64,000 bases of DNA, from NCBI RefSeq assembly GCF_047948215.1, contig NC_134464.1, forward strand, positions 5,528,001-5,592,000, given 5' to 3'. The notes beneath the pieces are model-generated. The model made no database searches, was not told the DNA's origin, and worked only from the letters and a program-made list of their open reading frames with translations. A program made the translations under genes and the position numbers. This document shows positions 49,162-59,610 of the stretch, in pieces (the stretch's first letter is position 1; each line of letters begins with the position of its first letter). This DNA comes from Lycorma delicatula. Lineage: Eukaryota > Arthropoda > Insecta > Hemiptera > Fulgoridae.

Positions 49162-49340
49162 TGCTCTTAGTGCACTGGGCACAATGAATCAAAACTTCAG
49201 GCTGATCTTGTTTATTCCTTGTTTTATCACCACCACATACTTTACAATGAGCTTCTTCCATCTGGCGTTCTTTCACACGATCTTTATCATCTTCTTCACA
49301 TGTACCTTCAGTATCTTGTGTACCTTCACTTGAAGTGTCA
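49162..49340 (-). CDS. e(y)3: e(y)3/SAYP exon: first half of PHD finger 1
   Basis: A 179-nt exon: acceptor ttttttag, donor A/gtcagt. One base completes the previous codon, then 59 codons, then one base. It continues the acidic linker (DTSSEGTQDTEG) and enters PHD finger 1 with the zinc ligands of CKVCGGDKTRNK and IHCAQC. The split last codon joins A to GT of the next exon and reads Ser, giving SSHPTC where I would expect SGHPTC in this family. The fold needs only the following His and Cys, so the finger should be intact. The exon lies 109 bp below the 5' end (transcript sense) of nothing but a hAT end at 49053, so transposon DNA sits right beside its donor. Confidence 0.9.
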
Positions 49341-49540
49341 CTAAAAAAAGAAAAGTACCATCATACTTTCTCATAATTACATTTTGTATGAAATAAATTT
49401 AAATCATGATTTAAACAAAGATCCCCGATAATACATTTCATTTTAATTCTGAAAAAAATATTTAAAATTAATCTTATTTCTGTTTTAAATTATTATAAAC
49501 TTTATGTACATATTAACCCGGACGTTAAGATAGGACGTTT

Positions 49541-49560
49541 AATATATATATATATATATT
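49541..49560. repeat. TA microsatellite, left part
   Basis: Directly precedes the mariner at 49564; the same repeat resumes at 50871. Confidence 0.85.
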
Positions 49561-49563
49561 ATA

Positions 49564-50867
49564 CGAGTGTAAGTCAATTATTATCTGCAATTTAGTTATA
49601 TTTTTGTTTATGTTGGTAGTACTGTCGTGTTGCGTAGATGATGCATGCATGATTTAATTGTTATGTCTGTGCAGGTTTGATGGTGCTAGGTTAGTTCCAT
49701 TATCGCTGCCATGCCGTTAACCATGGCTGCTCCGCTTTCTGTTTGCACCAAAGAAAAGCAATGTTCAGTGATCTGTTTTTTTTTGTGGTCGGAAGATTTT
49801 ATCAGGGGCCGAAATTCATCGAAGACTTTCAGTACAGTATGGGAATAGTGTGTTGCCGCAACAGAATGTCTACGAATGGATTGAAAAACTCAAAAACAGT
49901 CGCACAAGTGTTACGCACAATGAAGGAGCCAGATGACCGTTTACCACCACAAATGAGGAAAACATTGAGCGTGCAGGTGACATGGTTTTCTTAGACAGAC
50001 GAGTAACTATTGATGATGTGGCACATTGTCTACAAATTGGTCACGGTTCTGCAAACGAAATCAGCCACAACAGACTTAGCTTTCATAAAGTCTGTGCAAG
50101 ATGGGTCCCAAAACAACTCACACAGTTGCATAAACAAACGCGCTTGGACATTTGGATAGCTATGGTAATGAACAGGACATCTTCTTAGACAGAATCATCA
50201 CTGGTAACTGAACATGGATCCATCATTACGAGCAGGAGAGTAAACGGCAGAGTATGGAATGGAAACATCCAAATTCGCCCTGCAAAAAAAATGTTCAAGA
50301 CCCAACCGTCAACAGGAAAACTGATGCTTATGGGTTTTTGGGACTCACAAGGCCCAGTACTGTAATACTGTGAAGAAAGGGGCACGACAATAAACAGTGC
50401 ACATTACAGTGAGATGCTTACTGCCAAGCTGAAACTTGCAATTCGAAGCAAACACCGAGGACTGCTGTCGAATGGTGTTGTGTTGTTGCACGACAATGCC
50501 TGTCCGCATACTGCTGCCCACACTGCTGAAACGCTCCAGAAACTCAACTTTGAAGTACTAGCTCATCCTCCGTGTAGTCCTGATCTTGCTCCTTCTGACT
50601 ACCACTTATTTGGTCCACTCAAAGAGGTATTAAGGGGCTGTCAATTTACCTTCAGACGAAACAGTTAAAAGAAGCGGTGCAATCCTGGCTCGCAGCTTAA
50701 CCGAAAATCTTCTTTTATGAGGGCATCAGGAAGCTTGTGCAACGATGGACCAAGTGCGTCGAAATGCTAGCGGACTATGTTGAAAAATGATGTACATGTA
50801 AGTTTCCTATTTGTATTGTAACAAAATTTATAACTACATTGCGGATAATAATTGACTTATTACCCTC

Positions 50868-50870
<3 letters not shown>
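49564..50870 (+). mobile_element. Mariner inserted in a TA microsatellite
   Basis: A 1,307-bp element flanked by TA. Its left end and inverted right end share AAGTCAATTATTATC then GCAAT and TAGTTATA, a terminal repeat of about 45 bp with a few gaps. TA repeats lie on both outer sides, so it landed in a microsatellite. Confidence 0.9.
49755..50790 (+). pseudogene. Mariner transposase, first catalytic Asp lost
   Basis: Reading through frames: an N-terminal helix-turn-helix region (49755-49930), DRRVTIDDVAHCLQIGHGSA near 49995, FHKVCARWVPKQLT near 50085, then DRIITGN, a stop, and TWIHHYE near 50205. There the usual Asp-Glu pair is replaced by Asn and a stop (an indel could also explain it). NGVVLLHDNACPHTAAH near 50475 and SPDLAPSDYHLF near 50580 keep the other two Asp residues exactly 34 residues apart, the DD34D signature. 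The C-terminus WTKCVEMLADYVEK ends at TGA 50788-50790. Confidence 0.85.

Positions 50871-50904
<34 letters not shown>
50871..50904. repeat. TA microsatellite, right part
   Basis: TA units abutting the mariner's right end. Confidence 0.9.
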
Positions 50905-50908
<4 letters not shown>

Positions 50909-51625
50909 CTTTTCTTCATAAAATAAAAAAAGCTTTTTGAAAAGGCTAATAATTAAAAAATATATACATACTATTCATTTTATAATAATAAACATCATAA
51001 TTCTGTAGGGAAAGAGTTATTCATACATCCCAGAGAATTGTTCTCTGGGAGTTCTGGTACAGTGAAGAAAGATTTTAAAGATAAATAGGTTTTATATACT
51101 GATTATTTCTTTTATAATTTTGTAAAATATATTTTCTAATTTTTAATAACTATTACATAAAATAAATATTAATTACTTCACAAAATAAAGTAACTCTTAA
51201 TAATTTTAGTATAAAAAGTATATAATAAAGTATAAAAAAAATTTACGTTGACATTTTCTTTTGATTCAATCCTTTTATTAAAAAAAAGGTACTAAAGAAA
51301 AAAATACTTCAGTGAAATTTATATAAATTTTTTTAACCTGACAATATATTTATTTAGTTGACAAATACATGGTGGGCTGACTTGATGGTATCTCGATTCC
51401 TTGGAACTAAGTTTATTACATGGTGGCTGGTGTCCTAGCTTGGACACCATATATATGAAATTTAATATAGGTAGTTTAAATAAGAAACAATAAGAAAAAA
51501 GTTACTGAACTCATAAAAAAATTTCCTTTTTGGATTATGTAATATGCCGAGATTGCATACAAATATAATGTTTAATAATAACAGAATATAAAATTTAGCA
51601 TTGTCGATTCAAAAAAATAGATTTA
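50905..51625. other. Intronic AT-rich DNA
   Basis: No feature recognised. Confidence 0.4.
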
Positions 51626-51863
51626 TGCCAGAGTCATTTAGAAAGTTCTTGACTGACACTGAGATCGTGCAAATATGACCCAAATGACTATGATATTTAT
51701 CAAACATGAACCTTTAGATGCATACTGTGGATGTGCTGTAAAGTTACAGATGCATCCATTTTGTTGCTTGTTTGTGGCAATTGAGCAAAGCAAACAAGTT
51801 TGACATTTTCTGAAAAATAAACAGAATTTGAAGTTTGAACTATAATAAAGTACTTTGTTTTAA

Positions 51864-52937
51864 CCTTTTGCTCCCTACAAACATTCCAATACGTCAGCAG
51901 CTAAATGTCTCTGCATGGTGACACACATAATGGTATGTTACAATCTTATTTACTATGCCCATACATGAATGTTCATTTTGTTAATACTAATAATGCATGC
52001 TGTTATGAATTTAAGCATTTTTTTTTCTATTTAGAAATGATACATTCAGAAGGTTATGTTTTTTGTTACTTTCTTAAATGGTATTCACCTTGCTAATATA
52101 AGAGAAGCGTTTTGGTTATGTTTATGTTATTCCATGTGTTGTAATGGCTAGATCTTTTATTTGTTATGATGAAATAATTCTGTATCTCACTTATCCTGCA
52201 TCAGATATTAAAGATTCGGGGAAAATTAATGGTAATGATATATAATATTAAACGCAAGTGATAATGACAGTTTCGACTGACAAAAACTGATTCATCCGTG
52301 TTTTCAAGATTATCACAACCTCCTGCACTTTTAGAAACTAGTTGTAAACAGATTATAACATTAATATATAATATTTGTAAACAGTGAACAGTTTAGGGTG
52401 TAAATAGAATATTATATCTTTAGAATAAGGCTAGTTATTTTATTTTTATTAGAAATTAGACTTTAATTACCATGCACAAGTTTCAAGCTTATGTGGTGAT
52501 ATCATCAAGCAAAAAAAAAATTTATATGGAAGCTGTTTTGTTATTAGAATGTGGTATTTTACCTCTGGTGGGGGGGGGGGTTGTTATTTTGGCTGTATTT
52601 TCTAGTTATTATGTATGTTTAGTAGGTCTATACGTAATTTTATTTTATGCTCATAACATAAAAAAAGAAAAAAACAGTACCAGTATGTACACCTGTATAA
52701 AAATATTCTACTTATCAGTGCAACCTTTATTTATAATTAGGGATTCCATCTCCTTGGTTTATTTGGGTCCTTTTGTACAATTATTTAATAATGTACAGGT
52801 TCTAAGTTAAAAAACAGTAGAAATCAGTTGCTGCTAGTGCAAATCAAGTTTTAAAAAATAAAGTATTATTAGGGGGAAAAAAAAAAACTCAGGCTGTGGA
52901 CACAGTTCACTCCAGAAATATTTAGGAATTAAAAGGT
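51864..52937. mobile_element. TTAA-flanked insertion, piggyBac-type
   Basis: 1,074 bp between TTAA at 51860-51863 and 52938-52941. The inner left end CCTTTTGCTCCCTACAAA loosely matches the inverted right end ACCTTTTAATTCCTAAAT. TTAA targets are the hallmark of piggyBac-type transposons. The only sizable frame inside (52472-52810, 112 residues, hydrophobic, spanning a G run) has no known relative. Probably a non-autonomous element. Confidence 0.55.
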
Positions 52938-53019
52938 TTAACTCTTATGGAGCATATACAAGGAGCATACTAAAGGGGCATACAAAATTTCTTCCACTTT
53001 AAAGAATTTTTTCCCTTTG

Positions 53020-53400
53020 TTTTCAGTAGTAAAAAAGTGGGCTGCTGAATTTAAACGTACTCTTATACCTATTCAAGATGAAGACTGCTCAGAACACCCA
53101 AAAATCCTATGACCAATGAAATCATCAAAAAAATTTTCATTGGCATATTAAATGATCGCCAAATGAAGTATTTGCTGACATCACAAACAACTTGATAAGA
53201 TTGTGTCAACTAATTTTACATAACGTTTTGGGTATGAAAAAGCTTTTTACCCGATGGGTGTCGTGTTTGTTAACAGTCAAACGCATTTTTGTTTGAACAC
53301 TTCCCGAGGGTGTTTGGACTTATTTAAATGTGTTTCCGCTGAGTTTCTCCCATGTTTCATAGCATTTATATGAAACATGAATTCATCATTATACACAGAG
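53020..53400 (+). pseudogene. Mariner family A copy 2: transposase N-terminal region
   Basis: Fragments: FSVVKKWAAEFKRT near 53025, IQDEDCSEHPK, and SQTHFCLNTSRGCLDLFKC near 53275. Same helix-turn-helix family as 16161-17449 (SMVKKWAAEFK). Stops and frameshifts. The catalytic DD34D part is not found downstream. Confidence 0.68.
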
Positions 53401-54029
53401 ACCAAACAGTGGCAGCAGGTGAAAGTGCATCTAAGTGAAAATGGTTCCATCACCAGGGAGAACTATGTTTCACTAGCGGATCAATTGTAGAGAATGTTTA
53501 GAAGGCCTGTGCCCTGTGATTTCCTTTTTGAATTAATTTAACACACACATTTCAGTTATAAAATAGAGTGACTATGAACAGATATTATATTACACTTGAA
53601 TTGAAAAATAAGATAAATCACTGTCGATTAAGATCCTATATTATGAATGAACAAGTTCCAAATCTGAACTTAACTGAACAATACAATACAATCTATCTTA
53701 TAAGAAAGAAGAAAATTAGAGGGTCACAGGACACTTACACGAATAAAGAAATAAACTTCTTTTTTTTCTTAACATTTTGACAGGCCGATTACTTTCCGCA
53801 TATCCCTCGTAATAGTATGTTATTGTTATCTCTATTAATGATCTAATAGTGATATTGAAATAAATGTACTAATGATTCTTCTATTAAACTAAAAAAAATT
53901 ATTTATCACACTACAAAATTTACAGTTCAATTTACAGAAAAATGAAAAAGAGCAGATTAATCTTCACAAAATTCTAAAAGCAGTGAAATTTTAATAGTTT
54001 CAATTTTTAATTAATTTCAAGCTTCGCAT

Positions 54030-55075
54030 AACATATGAGCAGAATGTAGAAGTGTAACCTTTTTTGCCATATAATTTACAGTCTGTTCTTGTCCGGCTTC
54101 ATCTATCACTTGAATTATCATCCTCCTGATATTTTCCTATATAAAACTTTCAAGGTTTTTACAATTCTCTGATCAATTGCTGTATTAAAGCCTTCATATT
54201 TGATGGTAAAAAAAAATGATTCTATGTTTTTTAAATTATAACTCGCTGTTCAACTGTCTAAAATTAAAGCTATTTTTCTTTTCTGACTGATTAATTTTTC
54301 ATTCAGGTAAATCATAACAAATCAGACCTCCACACATTTTTGTCTAAATTATAGTTTACAAGCGGCAAGGGAGCGCCATGGAAACATCTAGGGTTTTTTT
54401 ATTTACCTATAACAAGGAGTTCTTTTTTATTACTTCCATTCATGTTGCAAGTGATGGGAACTGTTACGCGATCTTTCTGCTTTTTAACACCCAAGTTGTC
54501 AATTTTTTAAAAAAAGTAATGAAAAATCAGGAAGTACTGAGAAATACAACACTAGTTCATTGCAATTACAGATATCACCAAGTTTGAAGTTTTTTAAAAT
54601 TTCAGAAATGTAATTTTTACTCCAATAGTCTGTAACAGAGGTTGATCAACATTCAATCTTTCACAAAATGATTTCTTGTAACAATATTGTTTTTCTCTTT
54701 CGAACGAGACAGCCAAATCTGCTGGTTTGAAATCATGATCACCAAAGTTTTCTGCAAAAAGTTTGGCTTTTACTATTAAGATTCCACGACCGATGACTGC
54801 ATTTAATGTTCTTACCTCAGTGAATCTATTAAGCATATTCAACATTTTCATTCATACCATCACGTTTCCACTTACTGTTCACATTATCATTTAGGACGAC
54901 TGCAGCCTGCAATTTGTTGCGGATTTTAATGATGTGGGAAAGTGAAGCCTGAGAAAGTACCAGTGTATTGCAGCTTCTTGCTGATTACATGTACAAAGTT
55001 TCATCTTATTCTTTTAAACTTCTAATTTTTCACATAAATTTAAATCCTTACATTTATGTGACATGGCTTTGAAAT
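54030..55075 (-). pseudogene. Tigger/pogo transposase (TIGD4/6-like)
   Basis: From 55066 down: MSHKCKDLNLCEKLE (first helix-turn-helix), then MKMLNMLNRFTEVRTLNAV and IVKAKLFAENFGDHDFKPAD (CENP-B-type second helix-turn-helix), RLNVDQPLLQT, near 54540 CNELVLYFSVLPD (first Asp region; Asp reads Asn here), KKQKDRVTV near 54470, CNMNGSNKKELLVIGK, PRCFHGAPLPLVNYN near 54360, RKIALILDS near 54270 (second Asp kept) and FNTAIDQRIVKTLKVLYRK near 54150. Two or more stops and frameshifts. Confidence 0.76.
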
Positions 55076-55580
55076 TCACAAAAATTTCAGTACAGTACAC
55101 AAAAAATAAACAAATAGACAAAATCACAAATGATCACGATGAAACAAAAGTAATACTGAACATTAACAACGTAAAGAAAACTAAAGATTTAAACAAACAT
55201 ATGAATCGAACTGTATGTGCAGAGAAAGATGAAACTTACTGAAAGACGAATGAATGGCTTTAAGTGTACTGCACTGCATGTATATTTAGTCTGCCATTTT
55301 TTTACCAATGAAATTCTGGCACCGCACTATTTATCCTTAGCCAGCTAGTGGCAAGACCATGGTACAATATGACCCTTTTCCTGGAAGTAATCAACTTAAA
55401 CATTAAATATGGGTACTACAGTAAAGTGACAGCATAAACAATATAATGCAATGCGATACAAATAAATAATCCATTTTGTATTATAACAAATAAACGTAAA
55501 ATATTAAAATGTTGATTCAATAAACCGATTCTTGATTCCATTACGCAAAAAAATTTATACAAATTTCCTGTATTTTGGTT
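55076..55580. other. Probable Tigger 5' leader
   Basis: Non-coding sequence between the terminal repeat and the first transposase motif. No other feature. Confidence 0.35.
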
Positions 55581-55790
55581 TGGGTTTTAGAAAACGATTC
55601 AATAATCCAGCTAATTCAATTACCCAATGATTCTAATAATCAGCACCGGTACATTAAAAATTTTTATGTTGATATTTGCTATTGTATGGTTGTTTTTTTG
55701 ACATTATATGAGAATTATATGAAGTTTTTGATATGACCAACAAACCGATATAAAAATGATATAATCAACAGCTTGTTGATTTTTACTTAC

Positions 55791-55928
55791 CTGGAATCAT
55801 CAGATGAGCTTGAATCATCGCTATCAGTTTGGCTGCCATCAGATCCACCACCATGTCTTTCATTTGGCTTCATAGGGCCATAAATTACTGTGTCAAGTGG
55901 AAAATAACGTAATTCATCAGGAGTGTAA
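55791..55928 (-). CDS. e(y)3: e(y)3/SAYP exon: linker with acidic Ser/Asp tract
   Basis: A 138-nt exon between an acceptor (ttgttatag) and a strong donor (AG/gtaagt). It carries one leading base, 45 codons and two trailing bases. The product starts YTPDELRYFPLDTVIYGPMK and ends in a run rich in Ser and Asp (SDDSSSSDDS). Phase is 2 at both ends, matching the exons on each side exactly. The hydrophobic first half reads as the end of the conserved SAY region and the acidic half as a flexible linker before the PHD fingers. No stop or frameshift is seen. Confidence 0.86.
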
Positions 55929-56129
55929 CTATAACAAAAAAATACACATTATAAACTACAAAACTAAATGAAAAATTTCTTAACCAAGCAACTAATAAGC
56001 ATCACGATTGCAATGCATTTACAAGTACATCTCAACCACTAAAGTTGCAATCGCAATGCATTTTATCAAGTGTACTAAATCTCTTAGTTTCTTTAATTTT
56101 GAGAAATTTTAATGTTTTATATAACCATT

Positions 56130-58300
56130 TTAAAATCGCTCCTCAGCCTCTGGTACCATACTGCAAACTTGCAATGCATTACCGTATGCCTTTTCAGTAA
56201 GAGCAGTGTTCTACATTTTCATTGTTGGAGCTGTATAACAATCGGTGATGGTTAGTCAATCTACATTGCTGTAGAGTGTAATACAAAACAGGGGCATAGT
56301 GTGTTGCAATAGTGCTACTGTCGGCTAAATTAGGACAATTCCTTTGTGTCAGTGTCCCTATTTTCGTAGTTCATGAGGCCAAGGAAATTTCAGTTCCTCT
56401 GCCAAGTTCAGGAAGTGATTTCAATCTGACTTCACCAGTGGTCACACATTAGGAGCATTTTCGCTTTTGACTGTTTGAGCAGGGTTGTGTAAGAACAGAC
56501 AGCCTTGCTTGGATTGCATTTGCAGATGCTCACCTAGTCTTGAGTTAGGTGCTAGGTTCAATCAACCTGATAGCATAGTGCCTGGCCGCTTCAGCTGGTG
56601 CATTTATTCAACAACAGCGGTATGGAGCAGCAATCTGGAGGAGACTGCCTGGACGACTTGGGGGATCTAGCCAAGGATTTGGTAGCTGTTGACCCCTTCA
56701 CACAGCGAAGGTCGATCAGCAGGTATCTGCCAAAGCCACAGGTTTTGACTAAGGACCCTAAGGTCTGCTCAGGAGGAGTACCCTTACCTGCCCAGGATAA
56801 GGAGGAATTGCACCAAAAGCCTGAGGTAGCCTCTGCATCGAATTTGCAGAGAAGGTGTTGACTGGAACTGCACGAGGAGAGTGTGGTGGCGAGAGGCAAA
56901 ACATGTTGGAAGGGCGTCCCCTACCGAAGTTGAAGGTGATGAAAAGCAGCAGTGTGATGGTCTGCCCTGAGCAGGAGGTCGCCAGGGGGAGGCCTGAGAA
57001 GGTGAGCTCCAGGGCTAAAGGTATAGGACAGATTGAAGAGATACGGACCGCATGGTCCAAGCTATCAGTGAAAAAGGAGTCGAGAATTTCAGCCAAGTTT
57101 TGGCAGCTTGTCGACTCATAGCTTTTGAAATGTAGCTTGATGGTTCTGAGCTTTCATTGAAGTGCAAAGGCCACCAGAGCACTAGCCAGATTTGGTCATT
57201 GATCAACTCTCGGGCAAGGTGGGCCAAGTGGTGGAAGGAGTCAAGGACTTCAAACTGGCAACAGGGTTCTTGGTGAGATCAACACCTCCTTGGAACGGGC
57301 GGAGGAGAAGGTGGAAAAGCCTGTCTCCTTCACTGCAATAACAGCTGCACCTGGCCCATGCGGGTTAGTCCCCAGCCACCAGTCCAGGTGCCAGCTACCA
57401 AAAATAAACCGGCCACCGTCAAGGTGGTCCCAGTAATGCCTGGTCTGGGGGCTTTGTCTGCAATGATGGAGCTGACTGTGATAAAGGTCCCGGGCCTGCG
57501 GACAGAAATGTTCCAGATCTCCCAGGTCAAGAAAACATGGGGCCATGGAGTGGTCCTGGAGGTCATAAGTGAGCAGGAGGCAAAGCAGCTACTGGAGGCC
57601 AATGTTCTGAAGAAGAACAGGCTGTAGGCTAGTTGCTGGCCGAGTGGAGGCCACAAATATTGGTGTACGATTTGTCAAGGGCAATGAGGGCAGAAGAGCC
57701 TGAAATCCTCAAGGTGGTACACAGCTAAAATGCAGCATTGGATATGGCTGTCGTGGGCTTCCTAAAGGGAACCAGGGTGATCTGGAAGTTGAGGTAAGAG
57801 ATCTTGCCTAAGATCTGGCAGGTCTTGGTGGCCGGTGGTCGGCTATTCTTTGGGTGGACCTCTTGCATAGTTGTCAACCATACAGAAGTACCCCAGTGCT
57901 TCAAATGTCAAGACTTTGGTCACACCTCTCTTTACTGTAGAACACAGTCGGAGATATGTGATCATTACAACTTTGCTGGGCACAGAGCAGTTAACTGCCC
58001 TAATGAGACCACGCCTGTAAAGTGCGTTCCTTGTGCCTTGGTGAAAAGTTTTGATGCATCATCCCAGCCAGCCATCAATAAAACCATGAGGATTCTTGAA
58101 GAGTACGATCTCGCGGTCCTCTTGGTCCAGGAGCCATACATGGTCAGAGATAGGGTGACTTTCATGAGGTTGGATGAAAACTAACTACCTGGATGAAAAG
58201 AAACATTCATCCTATTGAGTATTAGGCATAATGAGAATAAAGGTAGCAACATCATTCCTGGTGAACGATGACTCATAGACTCAAATCGCAACAGGCAAGG
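56130..58300 (+). mobile_element. R1-clade LINE, 5' half (gag and ORF2 start)
   Basis: Clearly richer in GC than the surrounding intron. It holds a leader (about 56130-56620), ORF1 in several frames (56622-58070) and the first codons of ORF2. Sequence after about 58300 is ordinary intron, so the endonuclease and RT are missing. Truncation at the 3' side is unusual for a LINE insertion and suggests later deletion. The left edge is a judgement. Confidence 0.62.
56622..58190 (+). pseudogene. R1-clade gag (ORF1) with zinc knuckles, ORF2 start
   Basis: Likely start at ATG 56622 (MEQQSGGDCLDDLGDLAKDL). Frame breaks near 56860, 57121, 57350 and 57627. Middle block: KVVPVMPGLGALSAMMELTV and RTEMFQISQVKKTWGHGVVL (the gag core before the knuckles). 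Zinc knuckle 1, CFKCQDFGHTSLYC at about 57899, fits C-x2-C-x4-H-x4-C. Knuckle 2, CDHYNFAGHRAVNC, has Tyr where Cys is expected. Then CVPC. ORF2 begins with MRILEEYDLAVLLVQEPYMV near 58086 (endonuclease N-terminus) and stops at 58184. Nucleic-acid chaperone role is from the family. Confidence 0.78.
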
Positions 58301-58845
58301 GATGCATTACTGATAAGATGCATTGTGGTAACCAGTATCTGCCTGTGTGAGTATGTCTCATTTCTTCTATACTGCACTATTCGCTTAATTGCATTTTAAG
58401 TGATATACACAACACACAGTCTAGTGAATATAAAAATATCATAACTGTACATTAATTAACTATGTGAACATTTAAAAGTAAGCAAGATGTAAGCTGTGCG
58501 TTTTGTGAATGGGGCGGCAGATGCGATAAACTTGGAAATCATTTTGTAAATAAACACCCAATTGAACAACACAAAAAAAACAAAAGATCAAGCTAATATT
58601 TCTGTATTTTTTGTATAAATTAAGTGTCTGCAACCAATGTATTTTTATTACTTCTCTTTTTATAACTCATTACATACAACAAACTGGTCGGAAAAACGTA
58701 ATAAACCCTCGTCTTAGTTTTGGGGAAATATCTGACTGAAAAAAAATGTGTTGGGGGAAATTTCAGGGGTCTGAACATTTTCTGCTCCCCTGCAGTCAGT
58801 TGAAACCTAAATTGGTACTTTTCAGTTGCGGTTTGGTAATCAAAT
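58301..58845. other. Spacer, possibly piggyBac 5' end
   Basis: No coding signal. 58705-58820 may include the left end of the following piggyBac element, but no TTAA with a matching inverted end was found. Confidence 0.35.
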
Positions 58846-59466
58846 ATGAGTGAGTTATCAAAAAGTATTAAAATTCATAATTATTTACATGACTTAGGCA
58901 GCAAAGAAGATAGTAATGTGGCTATAGATGATTTTGATTTTGATAATCTAAGCGATTTATCTTTGGTTAATGAAGAATTGTTTGAACCTACTGAAAGTGT
59001 TTTGGGAAGTGATGATGACAACAATTCGGAACACAAGGTAAATAATAGTGACGAAGAATCTGTGATTCAACACATAGAACCTAAATGGGTAAGAGCATAC
59101 CTTTCTGAATCAGAATTAATAGTCGAAAAAGAATTCAAAGTAAGGAATCCTGTCATAAACAACTACCAACAGAGAAGCAGTTTCCCTTTGGCATATTTCT
59201 ACATTTTTTCTGACACAATTTGGAATCTGCTAATAAAAGAACCACAAGATGTAGGGCATCAATAGATACACTTGCCGCAAATCAAATTGCGGTTGTATCT
59301 GGTATGTTCAACCGCCCAGAAAAAATCCCGCAGCCATCTCTACTGCCCAGGTTGTAACTGTGGTATTCATCCACAATGCTTCCATAAGTTGGAACACTTT
59401 TCGAGCCCCAATAAGGCAGACAAAAAAAGAAATTGCCCTGAAGATACAGAGGATGGATCCAATTAG
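58846..59466 (+). pseudogene. Internally deleted piggyBac transposase
   Basis: ATG at 58846 opens 139 codons (MSELSKSIKIHNYL; acidic FDFDNLSDLSLVNEELFEP; then SSFPLAYFYIFSDTIWNLL, the conserved word before the piggyBac catalytic domain). Near 59230 the reading jumps directly to the C-terminal Cys-rich domain (LPQIKLRLYLVCSTAQKK; SHLYCPGCNCGIHPQCFHKL), ending at TAG 59464-59466. The whole DDD catalytic domain, about 350 residues, is missing. It thus has the look of a non-autonomous deletion derivative. Confidence 0.72.
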
Positions 59467-59586
59467 GGTTCCCTAGAGCACCAAAATGTTGTATATAGTA
59501 TATGAATAACTTAGTTTTATTTTTCCTAGTAATGCAAGGTAGCTAAAAGTGTACATTTTCTTAAACACCACAAAATTGTGAATGTT

Positions 59587-59610
59587 ATATATATATATAT
59601 ATATATATAA
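59587..59610. repeat. TA microsatellite
   Basis: About 12 TA units downstream of the piggyBac relic. Confidence 0.9.

Larger units (their letters stand above)
51626..53809 (+). mobile_element. Mariner, family A, copy 2, with internal insertion
   Basis: Bounded by TA at 51624-51625 and 53810-53811. Its first 230 bp match the start of the mariner at 31545 (CCAAATGACTAT; TTGCTTGTTTGTGGC; TTTTCTGAAAAAT). The right end (inverted: CGAGGGATATGCGGAAAG, then GGCCTGTC) matches that copy's right terminal repeat. A 1,074-bp TTAA-flanked piece sits inside (51864-52937). 53430-53760 does not match a mariner and replaces the catalytic region. Confidence 0.75.
54010..55649 (-). mobile_element. Second Tigger/pogo element relic
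   Basis: Minus-strand element. The probable 5' terminal repeat begins at 55649 after TA (inverted CCGGTGCTGATTATTAGAAT, then GGTAATTGAATTAGCTGG), of the TA-CC-GG-TGCTGATTA pogo type. The 3' boundary near 54010-53850 cannot be defined. Different subfamily from the Tigger at 4984. Confidence 0.58.
49341..55790 (-). other. e(y)3 intron with mariner and Tigger insertions
   Basis: Intron of 6,450 bp between the linker exon and the PHD 1 exon. It contains a mariner in a TA repeat, a mariner interrupted by a TTAA-flanked insertion, and a Tigger/pogo relic. The remaining 50905-51625 has no feature I can support. Confidence 0.85.

Noticed and set aside
49142..49333. Forward 63-codon frame
   Set aside because: Antisense of the e(y)3 PHD 1 exon.
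56000..56190. Repeated word GCAATGCATT as a satellite or origin motif
   Set aside because: Only three copies at uneven spacing; not enough for a tandem array.
56591..57656. Several minus-strand frames of about 100 codons
   Set aside because: They are antisense of the GC-richer R1-clade gag, where stops are rare on both strands.
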